Source: Symbiodinium natans (Eukaryota > Sar > Dinophyceae > Suessiales > Symbiodiniaceae). Taken from it: 17,500 nucleotides of DNA. Below are positions 1 to 8,671 of the stretch, in pieces. Location of the stretch: assembly GCA_905221605.1 (NCBI GenBank), contig CAJNDS010002135.1, forward strand, positions 1,177,501 to 1,195,000, read 5' to 3'. Below the pieces are notes generated by a model that was not told the DNA's origin, searched no databases, and was given only the letters and a program-made list of their open reading frames with translations. The translations under genes were made by a program, and so were the position numbers. The first letter of the stretch is position 1, and each line of letters opens with the position of its first letter.

Positions 1-98
1 TAAACCCTAAACCCTAAACCCTAAACCCTAAACCCTAAACCCTAAACCCTAAACCCTAAACCCTAACCCTAAACCTAAACCCTGACCCTAAACCCTAA
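1..98 (-). repeat. Telomeric CCCTAAA array at the window start
   Basis: About nine perfect heptamers are followed by degenerate ones (CCCTAA, CCTAAA, CCCTGA). C-strand at the left edge is the orientation of a left chromosome end. Confidence 0.95.
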
Positions 99-179
99 AT
101 ATACAGGGTTGGAATACAGGGCAAAGTGGCGGTGGTACCGCAAGTAGCCCACAGTAGACTGCACGGTGTAGTCCTAGAC

Positions 180-217
180 TTTAGGGTTTAGGGTTTAGGG
201 TTTAGGGTTTAGGGTTT
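180..217 (+). repeat. Telomeric TTTAGGG array
   Basis: Five perfect units plus TTT, 82 bp after the opening CCCTAAA array and in opposite orientation. Confidence 0.95.
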
Positions 218-660
218 CATGAAGCCCGCCTTGGTGGTTGCTTTTTTAAATTTCGGGTTCCTCGGCCTCTGAACCTCAGCCTAGACCCGGTGCCCTATAC
301 TTCTAGCGTGCAACACTTAATTGACATTTATCACAAGCCCTCCCCCCCACCCAAAAACAGTAAATAAACATAAAAGCAAACAAACAAAAATGCACATATA
401 TATATATATAAGAATAAATAAAGACCAAACATATCTGTGGGGGCGAGGGTACATTTTGACCCAAATCCCTAAGCCCTAGGGGGGGGAGGGGGAGGGGAGC
501 GGAGCCCTGCACACCTCAAGCAATGGGCAGAATTCACCGAATACGGCTGAGGCTTCGAAGAAGGAGTCTACTTATCTCAGCCATTTGAAGCTTCTTGAAA
601 CCCTACTTGGGAATAAGAAGTCTAGGTTTGAGAACGTGGCCCTCAAACATTTTTCTTATT
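218..660. other. Unique non-coding stretch with TA microsatellite and G-rich tract
   Basis: No coding frame stands out. It holds a (TA)n run at about 396-411 and a purine-only G tract at about 480-500 that could form a G-quadruplex. Confidence 0.6.
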
Positions 661-845
661 CCAGGGCTGAGTAGAGGTGAGTTTAGGGATAGAGTTGAAG
701 AAAGCCCGTAGGTTAGAAAGGCCAGGGGTGTGAGTAGAGGTGATAGAGTTGAAGAAAACCCTAAACCCTAAACCCTAAACCCTAAACCCTAAACCCTAAA
801 CCCTAAACCCTAAACCCTAAACCCGCAGGTTTGAAAGGACCAGGG
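661..845. repeat. Tandem duplication of a 60-bp unit, one copy carrying a CCCTAAA array
   Basis: Copy A (661-721) and copy B (722-839) share CCAGGG, GAGTAGAGGTGA, TAGAGTTGAAGAAA and a CCCG-x-AGG...GAAAGG tail. Copy A has an extra GTTTAGGGA (681-689), while copy B has about nine CCCTAAA units (758-824) inserted between GAAGAAA and CCCG. Confidence 0.85.
758..824 (-). repeat. Telomeric CCCTAAA array inside duplicated copy B
   Basis: About nine perfect units; the equivalent position in copy A (703/704) has none. Confidence 0.95.
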
Positions 846-1374
846 ATGGTGGTGGTGGGTCGGGGTATTCGAAATTCCACAGTGCCATATTTTGGAAGCT
901 TTTGGCCGCCGAAACTTTGAAAACTTTGCTCCGTTGATAGAGTTTCGCAACACTCCGGGGCCATAGTCCCGGAAACCTCCCTGGTTTTTCAGGGCATAGT
1001 GGCTTCGGGTTCAGGACTTAACGTTTGGGCGGGGCGGGGTCACCCCTCAAAACCCCTGAAACCTAAGATCAAAACTGCCTAAGCCCTACACCCTATAAAC
1101 ACATATACCATGCCTAAACTTTCCCGATGACACGACGTGCTTCGTACCTGACGCAGTGACGTCCCGAGGACCCAACTTTGGCGAACGTGTCGCGAGTGCA
1201 CTGCAACTCGTCTCAGGAGGGTTTATAAGCTTTCAGGCACAGGGTTTGGGGTTGAGGGTGTTGGGGTTTAGGGTCTGGGGCTTCGGGTTAATCAGAATTG
1301 TTGGGTTCCAGGTTAGTGTCTTAGGAGGGTGTTAGAGTACCCGCTGTAGCTATCTCATGGGGTTCGATTCAAGA
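840..1374. other. Unique non-coding stretch
   Basis: No convincing frame, RNA gene or long repeat. It has only scattered degenerate GGGTTTAGG-like words at 1230-1290. Confidence 0.5.
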
Positions 1375-1465
1375 GTTTAGGGTTTAAGGGATTAAGGGTT
1401 TAAGGGTTTAATAAGGGTTTAAGGGTTTAAGGGTTTAGGGGTTTAAGGGTTTAAGGGTTTAAGGG
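1375..1465 (+). repeat. Degenerate telomere-like array, mostly TTTAAGGG
   Basis: The unit is mainly the 8-mer TTTAAGGG rather than TTTAGGG, with ATTAAGGG and TTTAATAAGGG variants. This is unlike the perfect heptamer blocks nearby. Confidence 0.85.
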
Positions 1466-1544
1466 TCCTTCCTATAGTCCCCGCATTATGGTGCTACCCC
1501 TAAGCCCGAATCCCTACAAGATAATGGAGCGAATGAACTGGGGG

Positions 1545-1607
1545 GTTTAGGGTTTAGGGTTCAGGGTTTAGGGTTTAGGGTTAAGGGCTTAGAGCTTAGG
1601 GCTTAGG
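1545..1607 (+). repeat. Telomeric TTTAGGG array, decaying rightward
   Basis: About five TTTAGGG or TTCAGGG units pass into TTAAGGG and CTTAGGG variants. Confidence 0.85.
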
Positions 1608-1993
1608 CCCAAAATAGAGACCACGACCGCGCCAAGAAGGCCCCGAAGCCTGAGCAGCCTCTGGGAGTCAACTGAAATTTTTATGCAAATATGCCTTAAG
1701 GCTCCAAGGACCCTCCTACAGAGGGACTGGTACCTCCTAGGAAGGGTCCTGGGGTCTCAAATCCTGGGGTTTTCAGGGCCCAAGAGCCTTAGGGTAGATG
1801 CACATATGTAAAGAAACACGTCGAACATCGAAAGATATGTGTCTTGGTAGCCCAGTGGTGACCTTTCCCCTTTTTTGGGTTCTGGGTTCCCTTAGACAAT
1901 GGCCAACCCAAAACAGGGGGGCCCTTATTACAATATGGTTTCTGGGCTACCAAGGTGTGCACTCCCCCCTCCCCCGCCCTCCCCCCCAAATGA
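1608..1993. other. Unique non-coding stretch
   Basis: Short frames occur on both strands here but look random. A C-rich run lies at 1966-1987. Confidence 0.5.
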
Positions 1994-2056
1994 ACCCTAA
2001 ACCCTAAACCCTAAATCCTAAATCCTAAACCCTAAACCCTAAACCCTAAACCCTAA
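1994..2056 (-). repeat. Telomeric CCCTAAA array
   Basis: About eight units, including two consecutive TCCTAAA variants. Confidence 0.93.
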
Positions 2057-2517
2057 TTGTCTTCTTCCTGCAGGTCTCATCTTTTTCTCCCTAGATATTG
2101 CTTATGTTGGCAGAGTACACCACTTTGGAGGGCATCTTGCAGATATAAATATTGTTGCACCAATAGGGTTTACGGTTTAGGGAGTAGGGACACTCGTTGT
2201 ACATATACACATATATATATATATAGAGTATATAGATATAGACAGAGATATAGATATAGATATAGATTATAGATATAGATACATAAATGCCTGGAGCGCA
2301 ACACCGCAACAACAAGGCCCCAAGGCGTTTAACGTCGAGGATCGGGTTTGGAGTTTGCACACCTCTACACCCTCAACCCTAAACCGTAAGCACTAAAACC
2401 TAAACCCTGTACAAACCCCCAAGCTAGCCCCCGTCCAGTCTGCGGGCTTCTTAACAGCACAGAGAAAGGTCCCTAGGCGGGGTAGACGCTAGTGCTCCAA
2501 GGGCAAGTGTTTAGTAC
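2057..2517. other. Non-coding stretch with AT microsatellite and stray CCCTAAA words
   Basis: It contains the microsatellite at 2202-2282 and scattered CCCTAAA-like words at about 2370-2410. The short frames through it are low-complexity Tyr/Ile or Tyr/Arg and not credible genes. Confidence 0.55.
2202..2282. repeat. AT / GATATA microsatellite
   Basis: A (TA)n run grades into TAGATA hexamer repeats. Confidence 0.9.
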
Positions 2518-2593
2518 ACCCTGAACCCTGAACCCTAAACCGCAAACCCTAAACCCTAAACAGCTAAACCCTAAACCCTAAACCCTGAACCCC
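2518..2593 (-). repeat. CCCTAAA/CCCTGAA array
   Basis: Mixed CCCTGAA and CCCTAAA units, interrupted by CGCAAACC and CAGCTAAA. Confidence 0.9.
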
Positions 2594-2671
2594 AGGCAAT
2601 GATGTGAATGGCTCTCGGGGGGAGTTCCGGCTCCGGGCTCCCCTGACGAAGGGTGGGTGTGGCCTAGGCAG

Positions 2672-2752
2672 TTAGGGTTTAGGGTTTAGGGTTTAGGGTT
2701 TAGGGTTTAGTGTTTAGGGTTTAGGGTTTAGGGTTTAGGGTTTAGGGCTTAG
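2672..2752 (+). repeat. Telomeric TTTAGGG array
   Basis: About eleven units with one TTTAGTG variant. It lies 78 bp from the opposite-strand array at 2518-2593. Confidence 0.95.
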
Positions 2753-2823
2753 CTTTAACTTTAGGGTTCAGGGAAGTTCAGGGATTGGGGTAGACTGTAT
2801 ATAGGGTTGGAGTTCACCTAATG

Positions 2824-2890
2824 CCTAAGCCCTAAACCCTGAACCCTGAACCCTGAACCCTGAACCCTAAGCCCTAAACCCTAAACCCTA
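2824..2890 (-). repeat. CCCTAAA/CCCTGAA array split by the retrotransposon
   Basis: About nine units. It continues in phase at 12745-12755 beyond the inserted element. Confidence 0.93.
2886..2890. repeat. Target-site duplication CCCTA (left copy)
   Basis: The five bases next to the left LTR equal the five bases next to the right LTR (12745-12749). Five bp is the usual copia integrase stagger. Deleting the element plus one copy restores an uninterrupted, in-phase CCCTAAA array. Confidence 0.85.
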
Positions 2891-3119
2891 TACGGGGGGC
2901 AACCGAAGGAGGACAGGGAACAAGACAGTCAACCCCAACAGAAGCCCTTATTACCCCTGGAACAACCAACAACCGAACAGCAAGACCCCAAACCAAGGGC
3001 ACACTTTTTACGAAACCTTTGACCGCTTTGGTCATGGCTTGAGCCAAAGATTACCGGGTTCATTGACCCTTCAACTTCCAATACCAACTCCTTTCTACAA
3101 TACCAATTGCAGCTCCGCA
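2891..3119 (-). repeat. 3' LTR of the retrotransposon
   Basis: This is the second 229-bp LTR, directly preceded on the minus strand by a polypurine tract. It is followed (lower coordinates) by a CCCTAAA array that continues in phase on the other side of the element. Small reading frames through it recur at both LTRs and are not genes. Confidence 0.93.
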
Positions 3120-3127
3120 CTCCCCCT
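3120..3127 (-). other. Polypurine tract for plus-strand priming
   Basis: On the minus strand AGGGGGAG lies immediately before the 3' LTR, in a wider purine-rich context (GGACAGGGGGAG). This is the expected position and composition for the RNase H-resistant primer of second-strand synthesis. Confidence 0.8.
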
Positions 3128-3304
3128 GTCCTAGGATTTCCTAGGACACATTGGAGGTGCAGATCTTTGGCCAAAAACCGCCATTTAGGCAGCAGCCAGC
3201 TGCTTGAAATGCACATTATGGTTTAACGTCATCCAGGACGAACCTTCAGCTCATTGGCTGAATCCTTTACCATTGAGGATTTCTTCACCTCGCACTTGGA
3301 AAAT
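3128..3304 (-). other. 3' untranslated region of the retrotransposon
   Basis: This 177-bp stretch lies between the Pol stop codon and the polypurine tract. I see no further frame or recognisable motif in it. Confidence 0.7.
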
Positions 3305-6300
3305 TCACGTTCCAGCGGCTCGTTCCTCACCAAGGAACTCAGCATTCACCACCCAGCCATCCTTGAGGCAATGCTTACAAAGCGTCTTAGCTCTGAGCTG
3401 TGAATATCGTAGAACATCACAATCACTGCTTGCGTGCATACAGTTCCCACCCACTGTTGTATACAAAGTGGCACTCGCAGGAATAACCACCGCTTTCTTT
3501 ATCCACAGCCATTTATACAGCCGTCGAAAGAGGCACCATGCCAGTTCCCAGAGTATAATTGCTGCCACCAAATATGCAACAAGGTCTGAATTGTTGACAA
3601 CCATTTCAATACCTTGAGCCAGAACCATCACCGTAGACGTGTTGGCGACCTTGCACACCCCTTCTTCTGAGCAAAAGAATCCAGCCGTGGACACTTCTTC
3701 GCCACCAATTGCCATCCCTTGCAGAGATGCAGCCACCATCATGACCGCCATTGCAAGCGAGGCTTTTTTCAAGTCAGTCCCTTGTACCAACAGTCGGAGA
3801 CCCCAAAGTGCCTTTTGCTTTGCATACACCTGTCCACTCATCAATTTGGTCAACAGGTCAGCGATCATATACTCACCGCGAAGATGCGCTATCACCATAT
3901 AACCACGGTCCACCAGAGACCTGACACCGGCTGCTCGAATTCTCAGGTGTCTTGTCCTCCAGCTTCCAGCAGGATATTGAATGATCGAGCACGTTGAGAC
4001 CGAATCTGTATACAGCACTTTTTGCAGCGATTCTTCACCTGTTCCAACCAAAGCGGCAATTATAGGGGTGCACGACTGAATCATCGTTGCTCCCTCTATG
4101 GACGCATGTAATTCAGCTTCAGCTGTACTTAAAGCCACCGTTGATTGTCTTTGTGTTGCCCACATCACTGGACAGTCACCCCACACCACCACCGCTCCTG
4201 AGTGGCTCTTTTCGTTTTCACCTGCTGCAAAGCTGGCATCCGCGTAGGACTCCACCACCTTAACGCCTCGTCCATAACGCAACACCTCATTTCTTTCTTT
4301 TTCGCATGTTGCGATTGCTCCGAACGTCAAGCCTAACGTTGGAGTTGCAGCAAGGTATCGGAAAACCTCCTCAGCCTTTTTAACCACAAATCGCGGCCTT
4401 CGGGATGTCCACAAAGACAACTGGCTCGTGCAGAACGCCAAATCAGGTCGAGTTTTGATTGCCACCCAGAGGAACTCCCCTACGGCACCTTGAGCCGCTC
4501 GCAAGGAAGGAATATCCACCTCCTCTTCTTCACCTGGAGTTTCTTTCACCATTGGCAGGTTACTCCCTTTTCCAGTTTCATCGATCTGATACCCTCGTCG
4601 GTTCAGCAAATCTCTCACAAAGTCCTCCTGGTTGAGAAAGAAGCTGCCATTTCGATACCAGATTTGGACACCCAAAAACTTCAGGAATCCATCACCGCAG
4701 CCTGGACCACAGAACTCGGGTTCAGAAGTTTTCCACTCCTTCCTAATCTGTTCCAAGGCCTCCCGGAGCACTGTCATAGTCCCAGCCATCAAAAAATCAT
4801 CCACGTAAAGACCCATTGTCCCTACCAACTTGCTTGCACCTTCCAGCTTCTCTTGCGCCATAATAAGGAACAGACTTGGGTCTGCATTGGACCTCTGAAA
4901 GCTCATTGCTTGTCCATCCTTTGACACCCAAGACATCCCTTGAAGACGTTGGTCTCGCCACTCCACCCATGCTGCAGGACTTTCGGCCAAACCATACAAG
5001 GCCTTCCTCACAATCCACCGCTCCTCTTTTGTGCAAAGACCCAATTTCACCGCCGCCCTTGGGGGCTGCACCACCACCAAACGCCCTTCTCTTTGCGCCC
5101 TATTCATCGGCGCCGTCAGAAAAGCTTTGGAAATGTCTAAGCCAGCGATGATCCACACCATATATGCTGCGTGCCTCACTTGACACCTGAATGTAGTTGA
5201 ATCTAAACCTGGAGCGTACAGCGAGTGACGACTGAGTGACCTCGGCCCTTCATATTCTGTAGCTGCCGTTGACGAAATGAAGTTTCCACATGCACAGATA
5301 CGGGCACGTCGCCTCCCTGTCCCTTGCTTCCGGGTAAACACCACCAGACTGGGAACGTACTCAATCACCGGTGCATTAGGCTCTTCCGCCAATTTGTCCA
5401 GCTTTTCTTGAGTTGTTGGTTCCACCACCTCCAACTCTTTCACCAAAGACGTCACCTCGTCCGACAATGATTCCCTCCACTTTTCCAGCTCTTGCATGGC
5501 TTCTTGTGTAGGGATTGTTTTTGTCTGCAGAAACTCAACCTCCTCTGCTGCCTCAAGCGCGGTATTTTCTTGTACCATTTGCTGAACTTGAGCTGCTTTG
5601 ACCAAAAACTTCGAGAGCTGTTCCTCAGCCCTTTTTGCTTTAACCAGCCATTCTCTAGTCTCTGATCCTTTTTCTCCATTCGACTCATTGGCCGATCCAT
5701 GGAACTCGTCCAAAACGCAACATTCCTGTTCAGCAATTAGGCGTCGAATACTCAAATGCTCCTCTAGAGCCCATTGATGCGCTTCGAACACAGCGTAGTC
5801 GACTTCCTCTGCAAGGTCGTCCAGCGAGGTCTCTTTCAACGTCATTTTTAACCATTTCCTTTTTTCACCTTCTTCAGCTTGTGGTTCCGGAAGAGGAAAC
5901 TTGCATTGGAGAAGATAGCACCTATCCTTGTAGCTCAAACGCTCCATAAAAACAGGTGTGTACCCTGTCAAGGATACCCTGTTCCCTTTCCAAGGCATAG
6001 GACCATGCAGTTTTCTCGGAAAGAACGACATGAAGTTCCAGTGGATATCGACCAATTTTCCAGGTAGGACTTTCTTCCCATAAGATTGCTCCACCACTTC
6101 AGCTCCTTCCTCTAAAACCTTTTCGTCCTCAACCCACAGCTGACCATCTTTATAGTCACCAAAGCCACACACATAATTGCAGCAATGTTTTTCATTGTGA
6201 CTATCCCTATGCAATGACACCGGAGCATTGCACGAGATCTGAAGAGCAGAAAATTTGGCTTCAGGATTGTGGTGCCTCACGAATGATGCCAAATAACGAC

Positions 6301-8671
6301 ATAGCCATGGTCTTCGATGAGTCTCTTTTGTGATACCACACACTCCGCCATGAGTATAGTGGCCCAACACCAGAGCTCGCGTACTTGTACACCAATTGTT
6401 GATACCACCTCTTCGATTCACCCTCTTTGGGTATACAATCCCTTCCAAAAGCTCCTCACAGTCCACGTAATCATACATAGACCTTTCATACATTGACTTG
6501 GCTTTTTGCTCTTCTTTTTCCAACTGTGTTCCATCCTCAGCAGTCTCACTTTTGCAGACCAAATAAGCATTTTCATGAGGAGAACAGCAAGTCGGCCAAT
6601 ACTCATCACCAGGAACATTGTCCTCGACATCTGCATTTTCTTCCAGCTCCCCCAGACCCTGCATGTCATCCTCGAAAATTTCTAAGGGCGGACTCTCCCC
6701 CCGCTTGCGAAGCAAGCGCAAGGAGCCCACATGACCACGCAGTGAAGAGGCCGGGCTTTTTTCATTTAACCGATGACGAACTGGAGGATCGCGAGGCGGA
6801 GGTAAAGGAGGACCTTCCTCATCAGCGAACCGAAGCGCCGGTTTTTTCCCCTTGAGACGATGCTCTGGAGGAGAAGGCTCCTGTTCTTCTACCACCCCTT
6901 CCAGCTCCAAGTCAGGCGGTTCCTTTATATTGGAAAAAATCGTAGTGCAGGGAAATAACACCAGTTCATCCGGATCTTTTGCAGTCCCTTGAGCTTCCAC
7001 CCAATAACCACCAGGTAGGTCATCGCATGGACCCAAAAGAAGTGCAGGCTGCGTACGATCGACCCATTGCCGACCTTTCTTTGTTCCATCCGGACCCAGC
7101 AACTCCCACGGACGACGTTTAACTTGAATCTGAGCACCAAAGGGGAGCAATGCCTTAGGATTTAACCCCAACTCCCTTTCAGCTTTCTGCCACCGTAACA
7201 TTGACCAATGGCGAGCAGCCAGTGCCCAGTACGCCGGTCCGAGTCGCGCCTCCTTTAAGAGCGACCTGACACCACGTTTGAATAAACCCACACATGCTTC
7301 AGCGCGCCCATTTGTTTGCGGGACTCCAGGATCACCAGTGGTCCTATATATCAGACGAGTTTCGCAAAAGGACCGGAAGCGTGCATTGACAAACTCCCCC
7401 GCTCGATCTGAGTGGATTCTCAACACCGGATACCCATGTCTCTGCAAGCGCACCATCATTCTTTGAACTGCCGATAAAACAGTTGTTTGCTGTTTGTCCA
7501 CAATCGGCTCCACCATAACGAAGTTGATCATACGAACCGGTTGGGTCAAGTGGTCCTTCAGTTCCTTCCAGGATTTTTCAGAAGCTTGAATTTTCAACAC
7601 CTCTGCCTCCAGAACTGGCGCAGGTTCCACCGGTGCAGAGTCTTCCTCCTCGAAGTTAGCGACTGCATCGCCTAACCATTCTCCAACACCAGCACCATCA
7701 TCTACCACCTGATCTTCCACCTCATCCGCATCTTCCTCCTTTTCTGGAGGGCGACCCACATTGGGATCCAACATTGGAAATTGATACACACCAATAACAG
7801 CGTGTCGTGGCTTCTGCTGGTGAGCATCCTTTGAAAACTTGTATGGACCCGCTAAGTCCAATGATAAAGTGTAAGCATCCCCATGCTTTCGCCTCAAATG
7901 GCGACGCTCTTTTCCAGCAGCAGACACACAGATTTGACAATCACGTCTGAAGGGAATATGCCCCCTTAGGCAATGGTCACGGAAGGCACGCTCCTCAGCT
8001 GTCAACCTCCGTAACGTTCCTTCTCGTTCTTCCTTTTTTGACACCATAGCTGCCCGTTCAGCATCGCTCTCATGCAACCATTGTGCCAACCTGTGACGTA
8101 TTCTTTTAACCAATCCAAACGCCCATCGCGCCCATATAGAGGATTGTCCAATACGCTCTTCCAGGGTAGAAGCGAATGTTGCTGACCACGGAACAACCAC
8201 GCGAACCTGTTCCAACGATTCCCATAGTTCCATATCAGACACCAGGAAAGTCGTAGGTTTCACCAGAGCATGTCCCAACGCTCCTTGATCAAAGTGTGCA
8301 GCGTACATTCCATAACGCTCACAAAAGCTTTTCACCTCTGGCCAACTCCAGAAGGTAGGACTTGAGAGCCCTTCCTGAGAACCATCCACCAGATCCTCAG
8401 CACTCAAGACCGTTTTGCCGTTCTGAGAGAAATCTTTCCCTATGAGTTCAGGGTCCCCAGGGCTTTCCATGCCAAAAAAGACAGAACTCCCATTGATGAC
8501 TTCAGCAGTTCCACACCTTGAATGCACTGCCACGTCATATAGGAAAAGCATCTTCAGAAGTAAAACACCATCCTTTTGAGCTAATTCTTGATGTGGCCAA
8601 GGAAGACTTTTTAACCCCAACCGTTCAGGCCCACAGCGTCGGCGTAATACAGGTGGACCACCGTCTTCACC
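3305..8671 (-). CDS. Pol polyprotein: integrase, dioxygenase-like, reverse transcriptase, RNase H, membrane tail
   Basis: The frame opens after a TGA at 8674-8672; no ATG start is evident, so it is probably entered by a +1 shift. Residues are numbered from the TTG at 8620. Residues 1-135: second half of the methyltransferase-like domain (MESPGDP at 51-57, FDQGALGH at 110-117, KPT at 121-123). Integrase: zinc site H216, H221, C228, C231 and catalytic D255, D405, E441 (D-x35-E). Residues 740-895: dioxygenase-like domain (H804, D806, H872, R881). About 905-1070: charged, coiled-coil-like linker. Reverse transcriptase 1095-1345: D1162, YVDD at 1272-1275. RNase H 1455-1592: D1461, E1503, D1539, D1588. 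The tail holds hydrophobic segments (about 1619-1640 and 1679-1705) and a Cys/His cluster (C1727, H1729, C1734, C1748, C1751). All catalytic residues are intact. Confidence 0.93.
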   Translation of the reverse strand, partial: GEDGGPPVLRRRCGPERLGLKSLPWPHQELAQKDGVLLLKMLFLYDVAVHSRCGTAEVINGSSVFFGMESPGDPELIGKDFSQNGKTVLSAEDLVDGSQEGLSSPTFWSWPEVKSFCERYGMYAAHFDQGALGHALVKPTTFLVSDMELWESLEQVRVVVPWSATFASTLEERIGQSSIWARWAFGLVKRIRHRLAQWLHESDAERAAMVSKKEEREGTLRRLTAEERAFRDHCLRGHIPFRRDCQICVSAAGKERRHLRRKHGDAYTLSLDLAGPYKFSKDAHQQKPRHAVIGVYQFPMLDPNVGRPPEKEEDADEVEDQVVDDGAGVGEWLGDAVANFEEEDSAPVEPAPVLEAEVLKIQASEKSWKELKDHLTQPVRMINFVMVEPIVDKQQTTVLSAVQRMMVRLQRHGYPVLRIHSDRAGEFVNARFRSFCETRLIYRTTGDPGVPQTNGRAEACVGLFKRGVRSLLKEARLGPAYWALAARHWSMLRWQKAERELGLNPKALLPFGAQIQVKRRPWELLGPDGTKKGRQWVDRTQPALLLGPCDDLPGGYWVEAQGTAKDPDELVLFPCTTIFSNIKEPPDLELEGVVEEQEPSPPEHRLKGKKPALRFADEEGPPLPPPRDPPVRHRLNEKSPASSLRGHVGSLRLLRKRGESPPLEIFEDDMQGLGELEENADVEDNVPGDEYWPTCCSPHENAYLVCKSETAEDGTQLEKEEQKAKSMYERSMYDYVDCEELLEGIVYPKRVNRRGGINNWCTSTRALVLGHYTHGGVCGITKETHRRPWLCRYLASFVRHHNPEAKFSALQISCNAPVSLHRDSHNEKHCCNYVCGFGDYKDGQLWVEDEKVLEEGAEVVEQSYGKKVLPGKLVDIHWNFMSFFPRKLHGPMPWKGNRVSLTGYTPVFMERLSYKDRCYLLQCKFPLPEPQAEEGEKRKWLKMTLKETSLDDLAEEVDYAVFEAHQWALEEHLSIRRLIAEQECCVLDEFHGSANESNGEKGSETREWLVKAKRAEEQLSKFLVKAAQVQQMVQENTALEAAEEVEFLQTKTIPTQEAMQELEKWRESLSDEVTSLVKELEVVEPTTQEKLDKLAEEPNAPVIEYVPSLVVFTRKQGTGRRRARICACGNFISSTAATEYEGPRSLSRHSLYAPGLDSTTFRCQVRHAAYMVWIIAGLDISKAFLTAPMNRAQREGRLVVVQPPRAAVKLGLCTKEERWIVRKALYGLAESPAAWVEWRDQRLQGMSWVSKDGQAMSFQRSNADPSLFLIMAQEKLEGASKLVGTMGLYVDDFLMAGTMTVLREALEQIRKEWKTSEPEFCGPGCGDGFLKFLGVQIWYRNGSFFLNQEDFVRDLLNRRGYQIDETGKGSNLPMVKETPGEEEEVDIPSLRAAQGAVGEFLWVAIKTRPDLAFCTSQLSLWTSRRPRFVVKKAEEVFRYLAATPTLGLTFGAIATCEKERNEVLRYGRGVKVVESYADASFAAGENEKSHSGAVVVWGDCPVMWATQRQSTVALSTAEAELHASIEGATMIQSCTPIIAALVGTGEESLQKVLYTDSVSTCSIIQYPAGSWRTRHLRIRAAGVRSLVDRGYMVIAHLRGEYMIADLLTKLMSGQVYAKQKALWGLRLLVQGTDLKKASLAMAVMMVAASLQGMAIGGEEVSTAGFFCSEEGVCKVANTSTVMVLAQGIEMVVNNSDLVAYLVAAIILWELAWCLFRRLYKWLWIKKAVVIPASATLYTTVGGNCMHASSDCDVLRYSQLRAKTLCKHCLKDGWVVNAEFLGEERAAGT
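5921..6403 (-). other. 2-oxoglutarate/Fe(II) dioxygenase-like domain within Pol
   Basis: Between integrase and reverse transcriptase, residues 804-806 read HRD (H-x-D, metal ligands) inside LHRDSHNE. A glycine/aromatic strand GDYKDGQLWVED follows, then distal H872 in FPRKLHGPMPW, and R881 nine residues later in GNRVSLTGYTP, the usual place of the 2-oxoglutarate-binding Arg. Order and spacing fit the double-stranded beta-helix dioxygenase fold. The substrate is unknown; TET/JBP-type base oxidation is one candidate, and protein or RNA hydroxylation are others. Confidence 0.6.

Noticed and set aside
1-2890. CRISPR-like array from regularly spaced repeats
   Set aside because: The repeats are telomeric heptamers without unique spacers of constant length, in a eukaryotic context.
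2929-3216. 95-codon minus-strand frame, with an identical partial copy at 12554-12745
   Set aside because: It lies within the LTRs, so the duplication is explained by the LTR repeat, not by a gene pair.
3204-3617. 137-codon plus-strand frame opposite the Pol C-terminus
   Set aside because: It is antisense to the intact Pol tail, has no domain I recognise, and similar shadow frames occur all along the element.
3611-3625. Further spliced-leader-like words (GGCTCAAG on the minus strand)
   Set aside because: Here and at about 4486 and 12239 the match is only 8-9 bases and lies in coding sequence; no upstream leader similarity.
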